The notes under the pieces were generated by a model, which worked only from the letters and a program-made list of their open reading frames with translations, made no database searches and was not told the DNA's origin. Shown here piece after piece: positions 13,549-13,604 of a stretch of 13,604 bases of DNA. Positions within the stretch are counted from its first letter, which is position 1; each line of letters opens with the position of its first letter. Location of the stretch: positions 1-13,604 of the forward strand of contig JBOGEB010000115.1 of the NCBI GenBank assembly GCA_050743125.1, in the 5' to 3' direction. The translations under genes and the position numbers were made by a program. The DNA is from JBOGEB01 sp050743125. GTDB taxonomy: Bacteria > Actinomycetota > Nitriliruptoria > Euzebyales > Egibacteraceae.

Positions 13549-13604
13549 CGGTGGTCCTTGGCTGGACGGGCTGCGCCTCGCGCTGCGCCTCGGGCTGCGC
13601 CTCG
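13545..13604 (-). CDS. 3' end of an upstream gene, plausibly the Rieske subunit (partial)
   Basis: Only the last 19 codons and stop are in the window. This frame reads three RGAA-type repeats, then RPAKDHR, and ends in TGA at 13547-13545, overlapping the qcrB ATG by four bases (ATGA). Because actinobacterial operons run qcrC-qcrA-qcrB, the gene could be qcrA (Rieske iron-sulfur protein), but nothing of that protein is visible. Another frame gives EAQP repeats without a stop near qcrB, so it is less likely. Confidence 0.5.
   Translation of the reverse strand, partial: RGAARGAARGAARPAKDHR
13570..13604. repeat. Three direct repeats of 11 bases, period 12
   Basis: GCTGCGCCTCG occurs at 13570-13580, 13582-13592 and 13594-13604. 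The 12-base period keeps the reading frame and gives tetrapeptide repeats (RGAA or, in another frame, EAQP/EAQR) at the end of the gene upstream of qcrB. It may continue beyond the window edge. Confidence 0.85.

Overview
The window is very GC-rich with strong G/C preference at third codon positions, GTG/TTG starts and several actinobacterial families: an actinobacterial-type cytochrome b of a bc1 complex, a W-x(3)-A-x-C / FFP / ALDQI Wbl (WhiB-like) remnant, an HTH-plus-TPR regulator and a bifunctional penicillin-binding protein. It is most likely a chromosomal segment of an actinomycete (Actinomycetota). The genus cannot be fixed from sequence alone.

The left half (about 1-6500) looks like an accessory zone in decay. 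On the minus strand, 1505 to below 500 holds an operon of tiny cysteine-containing proteins, each stop overlapping the next start by four bases (GTGA or ATGA), ending in a whiB-like gene. By eye, genes 1 and 4 are paralogous and so are genes 2 and 5, so the operon appears to contain a duplicated two-gene module (A-B-C-A'-B'-whiB-like). Gene 2 has a frameshift at a homopolymer and the whiB-like gene has TGA where the family's tryptophan is expected. The operon diverges from an intact HTH/TPR regulator (1693-2994) across a 187-base region with two perfect palindromes. After a gene-poor stretch come an RHH antitoxin with a PIN toxin gene interrupted by an amber codon (4471-3791, minus), a frameshifted DUF6788-type gene that is often transposon-associated (4958-5319), a small exported CHK...HLxHGD protein whose best start codon is out of frame (5701-5423, minus), and an internally deleted GNAT acetyltransferase pseudogene (6211-6499).

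The right half (about 6548-13604) is compact and intact. It has a 95-residue Cys/His protein of unknown role, a large bifunctional class A penicillin-binding protein with an unusual Trp/Asp-rich cytoplasmic tail (7081-9720), and a GT-C (PIG-V-like) membrane glycosyltransferase whose likely start codon lies in the loop of a 14-bp perfect hairpin (9769-10959). Convergent to these are a TerC-family membrane protein (11971-10985) and cytochrome b (qcrB-like, 13548-12178), preceded by the overlapping end of another gene, plausibly the Rieske subunit.

The right half therefore concerns the cell envelope and respiration: peptidoglycan synthesis, lipid-linked sugar transfer, metal-ion homeostasis and the menaquinol-cytochrome c step. 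The left half is a mix of regulatory, toxin-antitoxin and mobile-element remnants. The duplicated small-protein operon with its divergent regulator is the best candidate for an under-described system.
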